From an uncultured Candidatus Melainabacteria bacterium (GTDB lineage: Bacteria > Cyanobacteriota > Vampirovibrionia > Gastranaerophilales > Gastranaerophilaceae), in the NCBI GenBank assembly GCA_934692295.1, contig CAKUTL010000001.1, forward strand, positions 62,001-126,000: a stretch of DNA of 64,000 nt, written 5' to 3'. The notes beneath the pieces were generated by a model. That model searched no databases. It was not told where the DNA came from and saw nothing but the letters and a program-made list of their open reading frames with translations. Below, piece by piece: positions 17,417 to 26,368 of the stretch (positions are counted from its first letter, which is position 1; each line of letters starts with the position of its first letter). A program made the position numbers and the translations under genes.

Positions 17417-19110
17417 TATGAAACAACCTCATTTTCTGTTGCAATATTTAATGTAATTACTGCTCTAAATCCGTATTCATCATCCGAAAATAATTCAATT
17501 GTTCCGCCCATAGCTTCCACAAGCCCTTTAACAATAAACAAACCCAAACCACTTCCTCTGGTTGTTCTTGTCATATTATCATCAAGTCTTACAAATTTCC
17601 CAAACAAGGATTGAAGTTTCTTAGGCGAAATTTTATCGCATTTATTTTTAACCGTAATTACAGCTTTATCATTCATAACCGCAGTATCTACCAAAATCGG
17701 AGTATCCGGATATGAATACTTAACAGCATTTTCGTACAAGTTAACAAAAACCTGTTCCAACCTTCCTTTATCTGCAACAACCTGCGGAAAATCAGGGGCT
17801 AAATCAACAACAATTTCATGCCCGTCCCTTTTTCTCAAAAGCAATTCTGCTTGTTCAAAAACTTTATTTAACCAGATATTATCATTAACAGTACGTAATC
17901 GCATTCCTTCAATATCAGGAATTGTCAACAAATCTTCAATTAAACGTTTTAGACGTTCTGATTGCTCTTTGATAATTCTCAGAGATTTTTGTTTTGTTTC
18001 CTCATCTATAACAATATCTTGACGCATCAATCTTGATGTATAACCTTGAATACTTGTTAACGGAGTTCTCAATTCATGGCTTACAGTATCAATCAAGTTA
18101 GAACGAAATTCGTTCAAGGCTTTCAATTCCATATTCTTACGTTTCAATTGCAAATAAGTTTTATGAATTTCTGAAGCCATATTATTAAATTCATTTGCTA
18201 AGAAAACAATTTCATACGGAGTGAATGATGTTGTCAAAAGCCTAATTTGACGTTGATAATTACCTTTTGAAAGTGCGATAACAGCCTTGAACAACTGTCT
18301 GATATTGATATAAAGATAATACATATAAAAACCGATAAGCAACATCATTGCCAAAATTGCAGACAATACAGAAATAATTATCTTAACTCGGTTATCTAAA
18401 ATTGCACGTTTAGCCATGTTTTCGGTTGTATTAACAACAATAGTCAAATCAGGGTTATGACGTCTTAAATAAACAATCGGTCTATTTTTTTCATCCCCAA
18501 AAATTACCGGTGCATCAACCTCCATATCCGTAGGAAGTAAATCTAATGTTTCTTTAAATACTTCCGGCGTAAAATTGTGAGATGAAATTAAATGATTATT
18601 TTTATCTAATATATAAATCTGACGATTATCATTTTCTAAAGACTTGAACAATTGAGAATCCCAATTATTTGCATTAAAGATGATTACAAGAAATGAACCG
18701 TCCTTCATCTGAGTTGATAAAATCGGTTTTTCGTTTATGTGAGAATCGTCTGCAATTTTTTCCAACTCTTGAGGATTATGAACGATTACAATATCTTCGC
18801 AGTTAGGGTACCTTTTAGCAACATCTTTAATAAATTTATCTTTCAATTTTTTAGATGGCAAATACTCCAATGTGTCGGCAATCTGTGCCAAAGTAGATTC
18901 ATTAGTTTTCAAAAAGAAATCAACTTCATCAGACACCATACTGGCAACAAGAATTGCTGATTCTCTCAATTGGTGTCTAACTGATTGTTGGTTAATATTA
19001 TTGATAATAAAACCGCTAATAGACATTGGAATTACAACTGCAATAAAAAACACAATTGCAATCTGTTCAATAATTTTTAATCTTTTAAACCCAAAACCAA
19101 AATTTTTCAT
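17416..19110 (-). CDS. Sensor histidine kinase (NblS/ResE-like)
   Basis: The protein has 564 residues from the ATG at 19110; a TTG 21 bases upstream would overlap the regulator gene. Order of parts: membrane segment near residues 12-33, a periplasmic sensor region of about 210 residues, a second membrane segment (SVLSAILAMMLLIGFYMYYL), HAMP, coiled coil, HisKA (DTVSHELRTPLTSIQGY, phosphorylated His) and HATPase (N box VNLYENAVKY, G2 GSGLGLFIVKGLVEAMGG). No PAS domain is evident between HAMP and HisKA, unlike cyanobacterial NblS. The OmpR-type regulator lies directly upstream, so they form a cognate pair. Signal unknown. Confidence 0.92.
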   Translation of the reverse strand: MKNFGFGFKRLKIIEQIAIVFFIAVVIPMSISGFIINNINQQSVRHQLRESAILVASMVSDEVDFFLKTNESTLAQIADTLEYLPSKKLKDKFIKDVAKRYPNCEDIVIVHNPQELEKIADDSHINEKPILSTQMKDGSFLVIIFNANNWDSQLFKSLENDNRQIYILDKNNHLISSHNFTPEVFKETLDLLPTDMEVDAPVIFGDEKNRPIVYLRRHNPDLTIVVNTTENMAKRAILDNRVKIIISVLSAILAMMLLIGFYMYYLYINIRQLFKAVIALSKGNYQRQIRLLTTSFTPYEIVFLANEFNNMASEIHKTYLQLKRKNMELKALNEFRSNLIDTVSHELRTPLTSIQGYTSRLMRQDIVIDEETKQKSLRIIKEQSERLKRLIEDLLTIPDIEGMRLRTVNDNIWLNKVFEQAELLLRKRDGHEIVVDLAPDFPQVVADKGRLEQVFVNLYENAVKYSYPDTPILVDTAVMNDKAVITVKNKCDKISPKKLQSLFGKFVRLDDNMTRTTRGSGLGLFIVKGLVEAMGGTIELFSDDEYGFRAVITLNIATENEVVS

Positions 19111-19117
19111 AAGCAAA

Positions 19118-19834
19118 CTACTCTTCAGCAAATGGTGTCAACTTATAACCAACATTAGTAACAGTATGCAAATATTTTGGGTCTTTTGCATTCGGCTCAA
19201 TTTTATTTCTCAAGCCACCAACATGAACCCTCAACATTCTTACATCTTCATTACTATCATAACCCCAAACCTCATCCAACAATGTAGCCAAAGTAACAGG
19301 GTGATTAAAATGCTGCATCAAACAATAAAGAATTTCAAATTCAGTTGGAGTTAACTTGACCTTTTTATTAACAATAACAGCTTCCAATGACTCCGGAAAT
19401 ATCTCAATATCGCCACTTCTCAAAACTTCATTAGAAAGAGGAGTTTCTTCGATACTAACAGAATTTCTACGAAGCAAAACCCTTATTCTTAGCAAAACTT
19501 CTTGAATATCAAAAGGTTTAACCAAATAATCATCTGCTCCACAATCAAAACCATCTGTTTTATCTTCAATTGTACCTTTTGCGGTAAGCATCAAAATTGG
19601 AATAGATAATTTTGCTTGGCGGATATTTTTACAAACATCAAAACCATTCATTCTTGGCATCATAACATCAAGCAAAATTAAATCGTAAGTGTTATTTAGA
19701 GCTTTGTTCAAACCCTCAAGACCGTCCTTTGCAGTATCGACAAAATAACCACTGCTTCTAACGTCAAATTCTAACAAATCTCTGATTTCATCATCATCAT
19801 CAACTATCAAAATTCTCTTCTGCACATCGCCCAT
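19118..19834 (-). CDS. OmpR-family response regulator (RpaB-like)
   Basis: The protein has 238 residues. The ATG at 19834 is chosen because AGGAG lies 7 bases upstream. The receiver domain has the acidic pocket VDDDDEI, phosphoacceptor in LILLDVMMPRMNG, Thr/Lys in MLTAKG and DYLVKPFDIQE. The DNA-binding winged helix is in the C-terminus (LTPTEFEILYCLMQ, then VRMLRVHVGGLRNKIE). Sequence style is close to cyanobacterial RpaA/RpaB, an observation from memory. It is cotranscribed with the kinase gene downstream, 7 bases away. Confidence 0.93.
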   Translation of the reverse strand: MGDVQKRILIVDDDDEIRDLLEFDVRSSGYFVDTAKDGLEGLNKALNNTYDLILLDVMMPRMNGFDVCKNIRQAKLSIPILMLTAKGTIEDKTDGFDCGADDYLVKPFDIQEVLLRIRVLLRRNSVSIEETPLSNEVLRSGDIEIFPESLEAVIVNKKVKLTPTEFEILYCLMQHFNHPVTLATLLDEVWGYDSNEDVRMLRVHVGGLRNKIEPNAKDPKYLHTVTNVGYKLTPFAEE

Positions 19835-19979
19835 AAAAAACACTCCTTTTTTATAGAAACATTGTACAAAACAACTTTTCATTTTTCAATCAAATTTAAA
19901 GATTGTAAATATAAAACGTAAAGAATTCATCTATTTAAATTGGCTCATTAAATTTAACAAAAGAGCTTAAGTCGCAATA

Positions 19980-20009
19980 TAAAAATGGCGGATTTTTTTA
20001 ATCCGCCAT
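19980..20009 (-). terminator. Rho-independent terminator of the rsgA-prenyltransferase-DUF212 operon
   Basis: Stem ATGGCGGAT (19985-19993) pairs with ATCCGCCAT (20001-20009). On the minus strand it is followed by TTTTTAT, 23 bases past the stop at 20032. Confidence 0.9.
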
Positions 20010-20031
20010 CGAAAAAATTTTTCTTTAATTC

Positions 20032-20508
20032 TTATTTCAAAATAAACCAGTGGAACAAATAAGCGAAACATATACCAAAAATTGCACCCACAAAAACTTC
20101 AAAAGGAGTATGACCAAGAAGTTCTTTTAATTTTCCTCCAACTGATTGCAAGTCATGGTGATAAAAATCTTCCATCATTTTGTTTAAGCAAGCTGCAGTT
20201 TTTCCAGCTGCTCTTCTCAATCCTGCAGCATCATACATAATGATTAGTGAAAACCCTAATGACATAGCAAATAAGATTGAATCATAACCTTGTAAAATCC
20301 CTACCATTGTAGATAATCCCATTACACCAGCAGAGTGAGAACTAGGCATTCCTCCTGTTGTTGAAAAAATCTTGAAATTAACTCTTCTGCTTTTTACTGT
20401 AAACAAAATAAACTTTATCACTTGAGCAAAAAAAGCAGATGCAACTCCACAAGTAATTACTTCATAACCGTTATTTGCAATTGTGGATCTTACTACATCT
20501 AAAAACAT
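20032..20508 (-). CDS. Divergent PAP2 family membrane protein (DUF212/YuiD)
   Basis: The protein has 158 residues and four hydrophobic segments. It carries TTGGMPSSHSAGVMGLST, the SSH phosphatase-type motif, and MYDAAGLRRAAGKTA, both marks of the DUF212 family related to PAP2 acid phosphatases. It may act on lipid phosphates, but this is unproven for the family. It shares one base with the prenyltransferase stop (TAATG), so it is coupled to a gene making a prenyl diphosphate, a hint about the substrate. Confidence 0.88.
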   Translation of the reverse strand: MFLDVVRSTIANNGYEVITCGVASAFFAQVIKFILFTVKSRRVNFKIFSTTGGMPSSHSAGVMGLSTMVGILQGYDSILFAMSLGFSLIIMYDAAGLRRAAGKTAACLNKMMEDFYHHDLQSVGGKLKELLGHTPFEVFVGAIFGICFAYLFHWFILK

Positions 20509-21386
20509 TAAATACCTACTCTCTCATTTATTTTCTTAATCATATCTTTGAATATTTCTGATTCAAAATTCTGTTTTTTCATTATATCACAGCATTTCTC
20601 AAATAAGCAAGAAAGTTTACATTTTGACTCTTCCAAACCGTATAGAGAAACATATGTCAACTTACCTTCTTCTTTATCTTTGCCCAAAGTTTTACCCATT
20701 TCTTCAAATGTTGAAATCTCATCCAAAATATCATCCGCAATTTGGAATGCTAAACCAAAGGTTTCAGCAAATTCTGTTAGGGCATCCAGCTTTTCATCGT
20801 CTGCTCCTGCTATAATTGCACCCGTTCTCATTGAAAGTTTGAATAAATCAGATGTTTTGTGCAAATGCAAATATTCAAGCGTTTTTTCTTTATCAATTAT
20901 TTGAGTGTTATTTTCAGATTCAATATCTACAACCTGCCCTGCAATAACTCCTCTTGCTCCTGCAAATTGAAAATATTCGTTCAAAACTCTTATCAAAACA
21001 GATGGAGAAAGATTTTTTGAATTTTTAGTAATTACTTGTGGTGCAAAGGTAAGTAAAGCATCTCCTGCGAGTGTTGCAATTGCTTCTCCAAAAACCTTAT
21101 GATTAGAAGGTTTTCCTCTTCTAAAATCATCATTATCCATACAAGGTAAATCGTCATGAATTAGTGTTTGAGCATGTAGCATTTCAATTGCACAAGCTGT
21201 TGGGATTGCATCTTCTAACTCTCCGCCAAGGACTCTACAAGTTTCTAAACACATCACAGGGCGTAATCTTTTCCCTGGTAACATTACCGTATATTTCATA
21301 GATTTGAAAATGCTTTCTGGATATTCAATTTGTAAAAATTCATTTAATTTATCGTTAACTAATTCAATATAATCATTCATTTTCAT
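20508..21386 (-). CDS. Polyprenyl synthetase (farnesyl/geranylgeranyl diphosphate synthase type)
   Basis: The protein has 292 residues, the normal size for short-chain IspA/CrtE enzymes that condense isopentenyl diphosphate with allylic diphosphates. The first Asp-rich motif is DDLPCMDNDD with RRGKPSNH after it, and the second is FQIADDILD. GKRLRPVMCLETCRVLGG is the upstream substrate site. Product length cannot be fixed by eye, so no gene symbol is given. It overlaps rsgA by 14 bases. Confidence 0.92.
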   Translation of the reverse strand: MKMNDYIELVNDKLNEFLQIEYPESIFKSMKYTVMLPGKRLRPVMCLETCRVLGGELEDAIPTACAIEMLHAQTLIHDDLPCMDNDDFRRGKPSNHKVFGEAIATLAGDALLTFAPQVITKNSKNLSPSVLIRVLNEYFQFAGARGVIAGQVVDIESENNTQIIDKEKTLEYLHLHKTSDLFKLSMRTGAIIAGADDEKLDALTEFAETFGLAFQIADDILDEISTFEEMGKTLGKDKEEGKLTYVSLYGLEESKCKLSCLFEKCCDIMKKQNFESEIFKDMIKKINERVGI

Positions 21387-22371
21387 CGTTATTAAGTTCC
21401 TTATATATTAATTGTTTTTTTGTATTTCGAGAAGCTTCTCTTTTTTTTGCACTAATTTTTGCGATGGCTCTGTTATTTTTGAATTTGCTAGAAGATTCTT
21501 CTTTCACACCGTTATATTTTACTTTTTCTTTGTATTCAAATGCTTCGTTTACAAATTCAATGTAACTGGCATATCTTGTTTCATCAATTTTATCAATATT
21601 TTGCAAAACCCCACAGCCTGTTTCATTTATATGAAGGCAATTGCCGTATTTGCAAGAATCCCTGTACGGAACCATTTCTTCAAACAACAAATCTACATCA
21701 TGTGGCAAAATAAAATCAAATCGAACATTGCTAAACCCTGGAGTATCAACAATATTTGTTGTTTCATCTAGCGGAATAATTTCACAATGTCTAGTGGTAT
21801 GTGTTCCTCTGTGAAGTTTGTCGCTAACTGAATTTGTTTTTAAATTTACGTTAGGGTTTAGTGCATTAACTAGGCTTGATTTCCCAACTCCGGAATTTCC
21901 ACACAACGCACTAATCTTTCCTTCTAAAAGTTTTCTAAAATCATCTATACCTTTTTTTGCTAATGCCGAAGTAAATACAACTTTGTAGCCTAAACTACCA
22001 TAGATTGATAAAATTTTATCTTGGGCATCTGATTCAAGCCCTAAATCCTCTTTGTTAAAACATAAAACAACAGGGATTTTATAGTATTTGGCAAGTGCAA
22101 TATACCTATTAAGTTGATGGAAATCCAAATCCGGTTGTTTTAAAGCAGATACAACAACAACTTGAGCAACATTAGCAACTGCAGGGCGTTTGATAAAAGT
22201 TTTTCTTTGAAGAATTTTAGAAATTACATTGTTATCAAATTCTACAAAATCTCCGACAAGGATGGATTGGCGTTGTTTTTTCAAAACTTCACGCACCTTG
22301 CATTCATAAAAATTTCCAGCACTTTTTACGTGAAATAAATCAGAATGAATTTTGTAAATTTGTCCTTCCAT
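21373..22371 (-). CDS. rsgA: Ribosome small-subunit GTPase RsgA
   Basis: RsgA is a circularly permuted GTPase acting late in 30S assembly. From the ATG at 22371 (MEGQIYKIHS) it has 332 residues, which fits the family; the open frame extends upstream but would overlap the divergent gene. An OB-fold is followed by G4 (LCFNKED), G5-like TSALAKKG, G1 (GNSGVGKSSLVN) and G3 (DTPGF). The C-terminal zinc site is CKYGNCLHINETGCGV. The last residues are a basic tail. It heads the operon with the prenyltransferase and DUF212 genes. Confidence 0.95.
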   Translation of the reverse strand: MEGQIYKIHSDLFHVKSAGNFYECKVREVLKKQRQSILVGDFVEFDNNVISKILQRKTFIKRPAVANVAQVVVVSALKQPDLDFHQLNRYIALAKYYKIPVVLCFNKEDLGLESDAQDKILSIYGSLGYKVVFTSALAKKGIDDFRKLLEGKISALCGNSGVGKSSLVNALNPNVNLKTNSVSDKLHRGTHTTRHCEIIPLDETTNIVDTPGFSNVRFDFILPHDVDLLFEEMVPYRDSCKYGNCLHINETGCGVLQNIDKIDETRYASYIEFVNEAFEYKEKVKYNGVKEESSSKFKNNRAIAKISAKKREASRNTKKQLIYKELNNDENE

Positions 22372-22438
22372 ACAATGATAGTTTACTAAAAATAACATCT
22401 CTTTGCAAACCATGATATTTTTGGAGTATTCTATAATT

Positions 22439-23176
22439 ATGATTACAAAAACCGAATTAGATAAACTAGTAGAAAAATACGAAACACCGGATTTTATAAA
22501 AGATGATCCTGTACAATTTCCGCACAAGTTCAAAACCAAGAAAGATATTGAACTTGCGGGATTTATTGCATCTTTGGTAGCTTATGGAAGCCGTCAGCAA
22601 TTTATAAAAAAATTGAACGAGCTTTTTACATTAGCAGAAAATGAACCACTTAATTTTATCCAAAATTTTGAGCCGAAAATCTTAGGAGATTTCAATTATA
22701 GGTTTGGAAAACCAAATGATTTTGCTGAAATTTTTCTTATTTTAAAGGCGCTATACAATACTACTGATGGATTGGAAGAACTATTTGCACATGGATATAC
22801 ACAGGGCAAAATGTTTGAAAATGTTGTAGATTACTTCTATTCAAGAGCCGGCGAAAATGCCAAACAAGGTTTTTATCAAATGATTCCTAACCCTCATAAT
22901 GGCGGAGCAATGAAGAGAATGTGCATGTTCCTACGCTGGATGGTTCGAAAAGGACCCGTTGATTTGGATATTTGGAATTTTATTTCTCCAGCAGAATTAT
23001 ATATTCCACTAGATGTCCATGTTGGAAGAATTTCTCGACAAACCGGACTTCTGACAAGAAAAGCAAACGATTTTAAATCAGTTATAGAGTTAACTGAAAA
23101 TTTGAAAAAGTTTTGTCCTGATGACCCTGTCAAATATGACTTTGCGATGTTTGGATATGGAGTGAATAATAAATAA
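22439..23176 (+). CDS. TIGR02757 (DUF2400) family protein
   Basis: The protein has 245 residues from the ATG at 22439, with GGAG upstream at 22422. Family marks are a PVQFPHKF segment near residue 22, AGFIASLVAYGSRQQFIKKL, MKRMCMFLRWMVRKGPVDLD and the late IPLDVHVGRISRQTGLL, which resembles the helix-hairpin-helix region of DNA glycosylases. The family's role is not established. It is divergent from rsgA and convergent with ylqF, with only one base between stops. Confidence 0.85.
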   Translation: MITKTELDKLVEKYETPDFIKDDPVQFPHKFKTKKDIELAGFIASLVAYGSRQQFIKKLNELFTLAENEPLNFIQNFEPKILGDFNYRFGKPNDFAEIFLILKALYNTTDGLEELFAHGYTQGKMFENVVDYFYSRAGENAKQGFYQMIPNPHNGGAMKRMCMFLRWMVRKGPVDLDIWNFISPAELYIPLDVHVGRISRQTGLLTRKANDFKSVIELTENLKKFCPDDPVKYDFAMFGYGVNNK

Positions 23177-23177
23177 T

Positions 23178-24032
23178 TTATTCTAAATTATCAAGAATGA
23201 ACTTCCCAATTTTTCCTTCTCGGAAATCTCGCAAAATATAAACAGATGTTCTCTCTCTATCTGTTGAACCACCTGTCAAAAGCCAATTTCTTGTGATAGA
23301 TATGTTATCAATATTGAGTTCTAATTCTTCTGGTAATTTGTAATATTCTCGAAAAACTTTTGCTTGTTTTTCATCAAGCATGCCTAAAAGTTCTTCTGCA
23401 ACCATTTCATTAGAATAAGCGTTTTCTGATACAGAATTTACGAATGCTAATTTTTTAGCTCGTTCTTGGTCTTCTTGTTTCATAGGGATAATCCCTGGGG
23501 TATCAAGAAGTTCGAGTTGCGGATTAATTCTTACCCATTGTTGTTGGCGTGTAACACCGGCTTTTGCACCAATTTTTGTTTTTGATGAACGAGTAAGTTT
23601 GTTGATAATACTTGATTTACCAACATTTGGAAGACCGACAACCATAATTCTTGCAGGTCTGCGAAGCAATCCTTTTGCCATCAATGCTTGAATTCTTGGT
23701 TCAGATAATTCAATCGCTTTTTTAACAATAACATTAATGTCTTTATTATTTTTTGCTTCCGTAACGATTACAGGAATTTCAAAACGAGTTTTTAATTCTT
23801 CAATAAAAGGTTTAAGCAAATTTTTATCGACCAAGTCGGATTTATTAACCAACAAAAATCGAGGCTTTCCGTTAAGAAGCCCCGATATATTGTCATAACA
23901 ACTTGAGATTGGTAATCTCGCATCTACAACTTCAATCACGGCATCCACTAAAGAAAGCTGTTCTTTCAGCTTTTTCTCAGCTTTTGCAATATGTCCTGGA
24001 TACCAGTGAATGTGAGTCTTATCTTTTTTCAA
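23178..24032 (-). CDS. ylqF: Ribosome biogenesis GTPase YlqF/RbgA
   Basis: This is a circularly permuted GTPase that assists late 50S assembly. The 284-residue protein opens with WYPGHIAKAEKKL, typical of the family. Motifs in permuted order are VNKSDLVD (G4), GLPNVGKSSIINKL (G1) and LDTPGI (G3), with the switch region GAKAGVTRQQQWV. It overlaps the 3' end of rplS by 14 bases; rplS-ylqF linkage is common in bacteria. Confidence 0.95.
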   Translation of the reverse strand: MKKDKTHIHWYPGHIAKAEKKLKEQLSLVDAVIEVVDARLPISSCYDNISGLLNGKPRFLLVNKSDLVDKNLLKPFIEELKTRFEIPVIVTEAKNNKDINVIVKKAIELSEPRIQALMAKGLLRRPARIMVVGLPNVGKSSIINKLTRSSKTKIGAKAGVTRQQQWVRINPQLELLDTPGIIPMKQEDQERAKKLAFVNSVSENAYSNEMVAEELLGMLDEKQAKVFREYYKLPEELELNIDNISITRNWLLTGGSTDRERTSVYILRDFREGKIGKFILDNLE

Positions 24033-24375
24033 TTTTTTCCTTAATACGAGTTGCTTTACCTGATCTTTCTCTCAAATAGTACAATTTAGCACGTTTAACA
24101 TCACCACGTCTAAGAACTGTGATTTTGTCGATTCTTGGAGAGTTGATTAAGAATACACGTTCAACACCAACACCTTGGAATACTTTTCTTACAGTGATTG
24201 TTTTGTTCAAACCAGAACCGTGCATTTTAATAATTGTACCTTCGAAAGCCTGAATTCTTTCTTTGTTACCTTCAACGATTTTTACGAATACTTTAACAGT
24301 ATCACCTGCGTTCATTGCAGGAAGTTCTTTGCCTAAATAACTTTTTTCTAATTCATCAATAATTGGGTTATTCAT
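24019..24375 (-). CDS. rplS: 50S ribosomal protein L19
   Basis: The protein has 118 residues. The conserved GDTVKVFVKIVEGNKERIQAFEG, the turn GVGVERVFLINSPRID and KLYYLRERSGKATRIKE fit L19, which sits at the 30S-50S interface. It is the first gene of a pair with ylqF and has a structured leader upstream. Confidence 0.97.
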   Translation of the reverse strand: MNNPIIDELEKSYLGKELPAMNAGDTVKVFVKIVEGNKERIQAFEGTIIKMHGSGLNKTITVRKVFQGVGVERVFLINSPRIDKITVLRRGDVKRAKLYYLRERSGKATRIKEKIEKR

Positions 24376-24439
24376 CTTTGCTTTCCTTTATATTTCTAAA
24401 CTATTACTTAACTTTGTAATTCCTTAATCGACGTTGAAT

Positions 24440-24462
24440 GACTTTCTTCCACACACAAAGTC
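24440..24462 (-). promoter_or_regulatory. Hairpin in the rplS leader, possible autoregulatory element
   Basis: GACTTT at 24440-24445 pairs with AAAGTC at 24457-24462 in the region upstream of the L19 start. Ribosomal protein leaders are often autoregulated in bacteria; here only a short stem is visible, so this is tentative. Confidence 0.25.
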
Positions 24463-24600
24463 CGCCGACGCACGTTCGTATTATAAATCCTATAATAAAT
24501 ATATTAAATTTGCAAGCAATGACAAATGAATATTAAAACTTGTAACGTTAAAACAGGATTTTTAAGTCAATTATTAATTTATTCATGATATATTTTCGAT

Positions 24601-24747
24601 ATGGGACAAGATTATAAAAAACTTTTGAACAAAAAAAAGAAAAAATATTGCGATATAAAAACAATGGGTGTAAATATTGATAAAAATGAGTATTATGAAA
24701 TTATTTTATCAAATTCAGCCCATCCAGAAAAATTTGATAAGAAATAA
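24601..24747 (+). CDS. Candidate small protein, 48 residues
   Basis: The frame runs from ATG at 24601 to TAA at 24747 (MGQDYKKLLNKKKKKYCDIK...). It is very basic at the N-terminus and lacks a clear ribosome site. It stands between the divergent rplS leader and a bidirectional terminator at 24766-24797, the right place for a short monocistronic gene. No family recognised. The remaining 24376-24600 holds only leader or promoter sequence. Confidence 0.4.
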   Translation: MGQDYKKLLNKKKKKYCDIKTMGVNIDKNEYYEIILSNSAHPEKFDKK

Positions 24748-24765
24748 TAAAATATTTGGAAAATA

Positions 24766-24797
24766 AAAAAGCTCATCGATTTCTCGGTGAGCTTTTT
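24766..24797. terminator. Bidirectional rho-independent terminator
   Basis: Stem AAAAAGCTCATCGA (24766-24779) pairs with TCGGTGAGCTTTTT (24784-24797) with one G-T pair. It serves pyk on the minus strand and the small frame on the plus strand. Confidence 0.88.
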
Positions 24798-24819
24798 ATA
24801 ATGTTTTCGTTCTATAAAC

Positions 24820-26253
24820 TTACGAAATTTTGTGGATTTTCATGAAGTTTGTAGATTGTCCAGACATCAAGTGTGGAACTGAACCAGTAATGATTACGCA
24901 ATCTCCAGTTTCCATTTCAAGTTCTTTTTTAAGGAATTCATTCAATTCAATCAAAGAACTCTTATCAATTTCAATGTTTTTGTTATCAACTTTGATAGAT
25001 GAAACACTGTTGAATAGTTGCATAAATCTACCAACTTTAGCATCTTCACAGAATGAATAAATTGGAACTGATGGTCTGCATTCAGAAATCAATGCTGTTG
25101 TATAACCTGTTGCAGTCAAGGCGATTACACCTTTAGCTTTTGGTAAGTTTTTCAAGGTATCTGCAACTGAAACTGCGATTGACATAGGAATAGCATTTTC
25201 TTCAGTTCTGATAGTTGAAGGAAATTCATTCTTTCTCATGAATTGGCTATTGTTAATATCTTCAGCAATTTTTTTCATGATAGAAACAGCTTCAACTGGG
25301 TATTTACCAGCAGCAGTTTCACCAGATAACATAACTGCATCAGCACCATCAATAATAGCGTTAGCAACGTCAGAAGCTTCTGCTCTAGTTGGCATTGGGT
25401 TTTCAATCATGCTTTCCAACATTTGAGTTGCAACAATAACAGGTTTTCTAACAGCGTTAGTTTTTCTGATAATTGTTTTTTGAACGATAGGTAATTGTTG
25501 GATTGGAGTTTCAATACCCAAATCTCCTCTAGCAACCATGATACCATCTGAATATTCAATAATGTCGTCAATGTTTTCTAGAGCTTGTGGTTTTTCAATT
25601 TTAGAAATAATTCTTAAACGAGAATTATTTTTGTCTAAAATTGCTCTCAATGATTGCAAATCTTCTTTGCATCTTACGAAAGATAGGCCAAGATAATCAA
25701 TATCATTGTTCATTGCAAATTCTAAGAACATTTTATCTCTTTCAGTTAAAATGTTAAGACTTGCAGTTCCTCCTGGTAAGTTCAAACCTTTACGAGGTTT
25801 GATAACACCTGTTGTAAGAACTTTTGCATAAACGATGTTATCTTCTGATTTTTCAACTGTTAATTGAATTTTACCATCATCGATAAGGATTTTATCTCCA
25901 GGTTTAACGTCATTTGCAATTCCTTCGTAGTCAACAGGAATGATATCGTCTTCATATTTATCCTGATGTCTGAATTTAAGAACTTCACCAGCGTTGATAG
26001 CGATAGGTTCATCGAATTTACCAACTCTGATTTTTGGACCTTGTAAGTCTAAAAGAACAGGGATAACTGTGTGTTCTTCTTTTTCAATTTTACGAATAAA
26101 ATCTAATGTTTGTTTGTGTGTTTCCATGTCGCCATGTGAAGAATTTAATCTGAACATGGTTACACCGGCTCTATATAATTTACGAATCATATCCTCTGAA
26201 TTAGAGGCAGGACCTAGTGTTGACACGATTTTTGTAGCTGCTACATTTCTCAT
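24820..26253 (-). CDS. pyk: Pyruvate kinase
   Basis: This enzyme converts phosphoenolpyruvate and ADP to pyruvate and ATP in glycolysis. The 477-residue length fits. The catalytic domain has KIVSTLGPAS, FRLNSSHG, LDLQGPKIRVG, the active-site ISKIEKPQAL with MVARGDLGIE, and the metal/substrate region ATQMLESM. The C-terminal domain is complete but lacks an added PEP-utiliser domain. AGGAGG 6 bases before the ATG marks the start. It is monocistronic. Confidence 0.97.
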   Translation of the reverse strand: MRNVAATKIVSTLGPASNSEDMIRKLYRAGVTMFRLNSSHGDMETHKQTLDFIRKIEKEEHTVIPVLLDLQGPKIRVGKFDEPIAINAGEVLKFRHQDKYEDDIIPVDYEGIANDVKPGDKILIDDGKIQLTVEKSEDNIVYAKVLTTGVIKPRKGLNLPGGTASLNILTERDKMFLEFAMNNDIDYLGLSFVRCKEDLQSLRAILDKNNSRLRIISKIEKPQALENIDDIIEYSDGIMVARGDLGIETPIQQLPIVQKTIIRKTNAVRKPVIVATQMLESMIENPMPTRAEASDVANAIIDGADAVMLSGETAAGKYPVEAVSIMKKIAEDINNSQFMRKNEFPSTIRTEENAIPMSIAVSVADTLKNLPKAKGVIALTATGYTTALISECRPSVPIYSFCEDAKVGRFMQLFNSVSSIKVDNKNIEIDKSSLIELNEFLKKELEMETGDCVIITGSVPHLMSGQSTNFMKIHKIS

Positions 26254-26287
26254 CTTTTTCCTCCTGATATATTTTTGGGGCTAGCTA

Positions 26288-26316
26288 TTTACTTTTCTAT
26301 ATTATTATCATATAAT
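26288..26316 (+). promoter_or_regulatory. Sigma-70-type promoter of the SLH gene
   Basis: A -35-like TTTACT (26288-26293), a 17-base spacer and a perfect -10 TATAAT (26311-26316) lie about 50 bases before the SLH gene start. Confidence 0.55.
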
Positions 26317-26368
26317 AAAAATATATTTTTGTTTAGGTAGCAGAAAAAAAAGATGAGGAAGTGAAAAA